Below are positions 62,916 through 64,000 of a stretch of DNA of 64,000 nt, one piece after another. The first letter of the stretch is position 1. Every line of letters begins with the position of its first letter. Both the position numbers and the translations under genes were made by a program. Below the pieces are notes generated by a model, which had not been told where the DNA came from, did no database searches, and saw only the letters and a list, made by a program, of their open reading frames with translations. Source of the DNA: Oscillospiraceae bacterium (lineage in GTDB: Bacteria; Bacillota; Clostridia; Oscillospirales; Acutalibacteraceae); the NCBI GenBank assembly GCA_015066395.1, contig SVOL01000001.1, positions 124,001 through 188,000 on the forward strand. The letters are read 5' to 3'.

Positions 62916-63536
62916 ATGCACATTCCAAAAGATTTTAGCGAGTGTGAAATACTGAAGTTTAAAGACGCGTTAAAAGAGGAACAGTCAATAGAAAAGGATT
63001 ACGATTCTAAGCGTTGGCTGTATGTTCCCTGCAGATATTCCGAATACCGTTACATTTTAGGCACAAAGGGTAAAAATCCGCTTATCTGTATCGGCATCAA
63101 CCCCTCCACCGCCGAACCCGACAACCTTGACAACACCTTAAAAAGTGTTGAGAGGTTGGCGGCTTTTAACGGTTACGATTCATTTATAATGTTCAACGTC
63201 TATCCGCAAAGGGCGACCGACCCTAACGATATGTCAAAAGAGCTGAACGAGAAACTGCACACAGAAAATATGCAGGCGTTCGAGTATATCCTCTCGCTCT
63301 GTGAGGGTCACACTCCGAGCATCTGGGCGGCTTGGGGAACGATAATCGAAAAACGCCCGTATTTGAAGGATTGTGTGAGATCGATGATCGAGATCGGCGA
63401 GCGGTACAACGCAAAGTGGTACACTTTGGGAACAAAGTCGAAATCCAAAGGCCACCCGCACCATCCCTTATACCTCAAAAAGGACACAGTAGCAGAAGAG
63501 TTTTGCGATATTATGGACTATCTTAACAACTTATAA
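62916..63536 (+). CDS. DUF1643 domain protein
   Basis: The 206-residue protein has the DUF1643 core: CIGINPSTAEPDNLDNTLKS near residue 57 and FNVYPQRATDPNDM near residue 92, followed by a WAAWG stretch and a late basic KSKSKGHPHHPLYL. Function is unknown; the family often lies near mobile or defence genes, but nothing of that kind is seen here. It starts three bases after the GH43 gene stop, so translation is probably coupled. Confidence 0.87.
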   Translation: MHIPKDFSECEILKFKDALKEEQSIEKDYDSKRWLYVPCRYSEYRYILGTKGKNPLICIGINPSTAEPDNLDNTLKSVERLAAFNGYDSFIMFNVYPQRATDPNDMSKELNEKLHTENMQAFEYILSLCEGHTPSIWAAWGTIIEKRPYLKDCVRSMIEIGERYNAKWYTLGTKSKSKGHPHHPLYLKKDTVAEEFCDIMDYLNNL

Positions 63537-63537
63537 A

Positions 63538-63560
63538 ACACCTTACATTCGGGTGTTTTG
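63538..63560 (+). terminator. Weak terminator-like hairpin before metG
   Basis: AACACC pairs with GGTGTT around an 11-nt loop, then TTGAAT. A second hairpin (AGTACGGC/GCCGTACT) follows at 63571-63593. Either may be part of the metG leader. Confidence 0.4.
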
Positions 63561-63611
63561 AATATCTAAGTACGGCTCATTCGCCGTACTTATCGAAAGG
63601 AAATAAACAAA

Positions 63612-64000
63612 ATGGAAAACAAGAAATTTTACATCACAACGGCTATCGCCTACGCTTCCAAAAAGCCTCACATCGGCAACTCTTATGACATCGTTCTGGC
63701 CGATATGATCGCTCGCTACAAGCGTAAAAAGGGCTTTGACGTTCACTTCCTCACCGGCTCTGACGAGCACGGTCAGAAGATTGAGGAAAACGCCAAAGAA
63801 ATGGGACTGACCCCAAAAGCCTTGGTCGATAATGTTGCAGGTGAGATCAAATCGGTTTGGGACTGCCTTAACGTCACCTACGACCGATTCATCCGCACTA
63901 CCGATAAGGACCACGAGGATGCCGTTAAGAAGATCTTTGTAAAGCTCTATGAAAAGGGCGACATCTATAAAAGCGAGTACGAGGGCAAATACTGTGTGCC
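63612..64000 (+). CDS. metG: Methionyl-tRNA synthetase (5' part)
   Basis: 129 codons of a class I synthetase are present before the window ends. YITTAIAYASKKPHIGNSYDI carries the HIGH-type signature as HIGN (near residue 20), and FLTGSDEHGQKIEENA is the conserved MetRS stretch with the usual spacing. The enzyme charges tRNA-Met. GAAAGGAAA precedes the ATG. The short leader holds no T-box or S-box. Confidence 0.95.
   Translation, partial: MENKKFYITTAIAYASKKPHIGNSYDIVLADMIARYKRKKGFDVHFLTGSDEHGQKIEENAKEMGLTPKALVDNVAGEIKSVWDCLNVTYDRFIRTTDKDHEDAVKKIFVKLYEKGDIYKSEYEGKYCV

Noticed and set aside
63537..63611. T-box or S-box before metG
   Set aside because: The 75-base gap is too short and holds only two small hairpins.
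1..64000. tRNA or rRNA genes
   Set aside because: No cloverleaf with a GGTTCGAATCC-type T arm or rRNA blocks were seen in the gaps.

Overview
The window is a piece of a low-to-mid G+C Gram-positive chromosome. Gene content and order point to a spore-forming member of Clostridia, most like Oscillospirales/Ruminococcaceae (inferred from gene order and protein style, not a database match). Supporting signs are SRP RNA-dnaX-ybaB-recR, ribF-truB-DHH-rbfA-infB-ylxQ-ylxR-nusA-rimP, a T-box before pheST, a lysine riboswitch, an L10 leader, IreB, SpoIID, ThyX instead of ThyA, and sigma-A promoters with clear TTGACA/TATAAT boxes 17-18 bp apart. It is almost entirely housekeeping DNA. No tRNA or rRNA gene, CRISPR array, prophage or intact insertion sequence was seen.

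Layout. 1-2.1 kb: the tail of a rubredoxin-domain protein, then a lysine-riboswitch-controlled NhaC-family transporter. 2.1-2.7 kb: a small accessory patch with an XRE regulator stopped by one amber codon, twin palindromic operators and a SLOG-like gene cut short by dispersed repeats. 2.7-5.5 kb (minus): IreB and PcrA. 5.6-8.5 kb: SRP RNA, dnaX, ybaB, recR. 8.5-11.3 kb: murA, walJ, rlmH. 11.3-16.9 kb: rpmG-secE-nusG-rplK-rplA, a MATE transporter, then rplJ-rplL behind their own L10 leader. 16.9-20.6 kb (minus): alaS-HIT-phosphoribosyltransferase. 20.6-27.5 kb (minus): thyX-tmk-DJ-1-FTHF cyclo-ligase-mltG-U32-PBP. 27.6-32.7 kb: prs, a 2H phosphoesterase, a dead REP-type transposase, asparaginase, SpoIID and an unknown membrane protein. 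32.7-40.7 kb (minus): the rimP-nusA-infB-ribF translation operon. 40.8-44.9 kb (minus): mnmE-mnmG-SDR. 45-46.3 kb: hairpin repeats and a short enolase. 46.4-52.2 kb: an operon of an HprK-like P-loop protein, rlmB, a P-type-ATPase-like protein lacking its catalytic motifs, and an O-antigen-ligase-like protein. 52.2-56.7 kb: YitT, then T-box-pheST. 56.7-59 kb (minus): fba and glyA. 59.1-64 kb: secA, a GH43-like hydrolase, a DUF1643 protein and the start of metG.

The most unusual items are: (i) the 964-residue degenerate P1B-ATPase-like protein at 48.0-50.9 kb, which has lost DKTGT, TGES and GDGxND but keeps the 8-TM layout and gains a roughly 400-residue acidic N-terminus, in a tight operon with an O-antigen-ligase-like protein; (ii) a SecE with four extra N-terminal membrane segments; (iii) two similar RNA elements ahead of rplK and rplA that look like ribosomal-protein-L1 binding sites; and (iv) the amber-interrupted XRE gene with its preserved operators. 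Everything was read by eye from the sequence; no searches were run.
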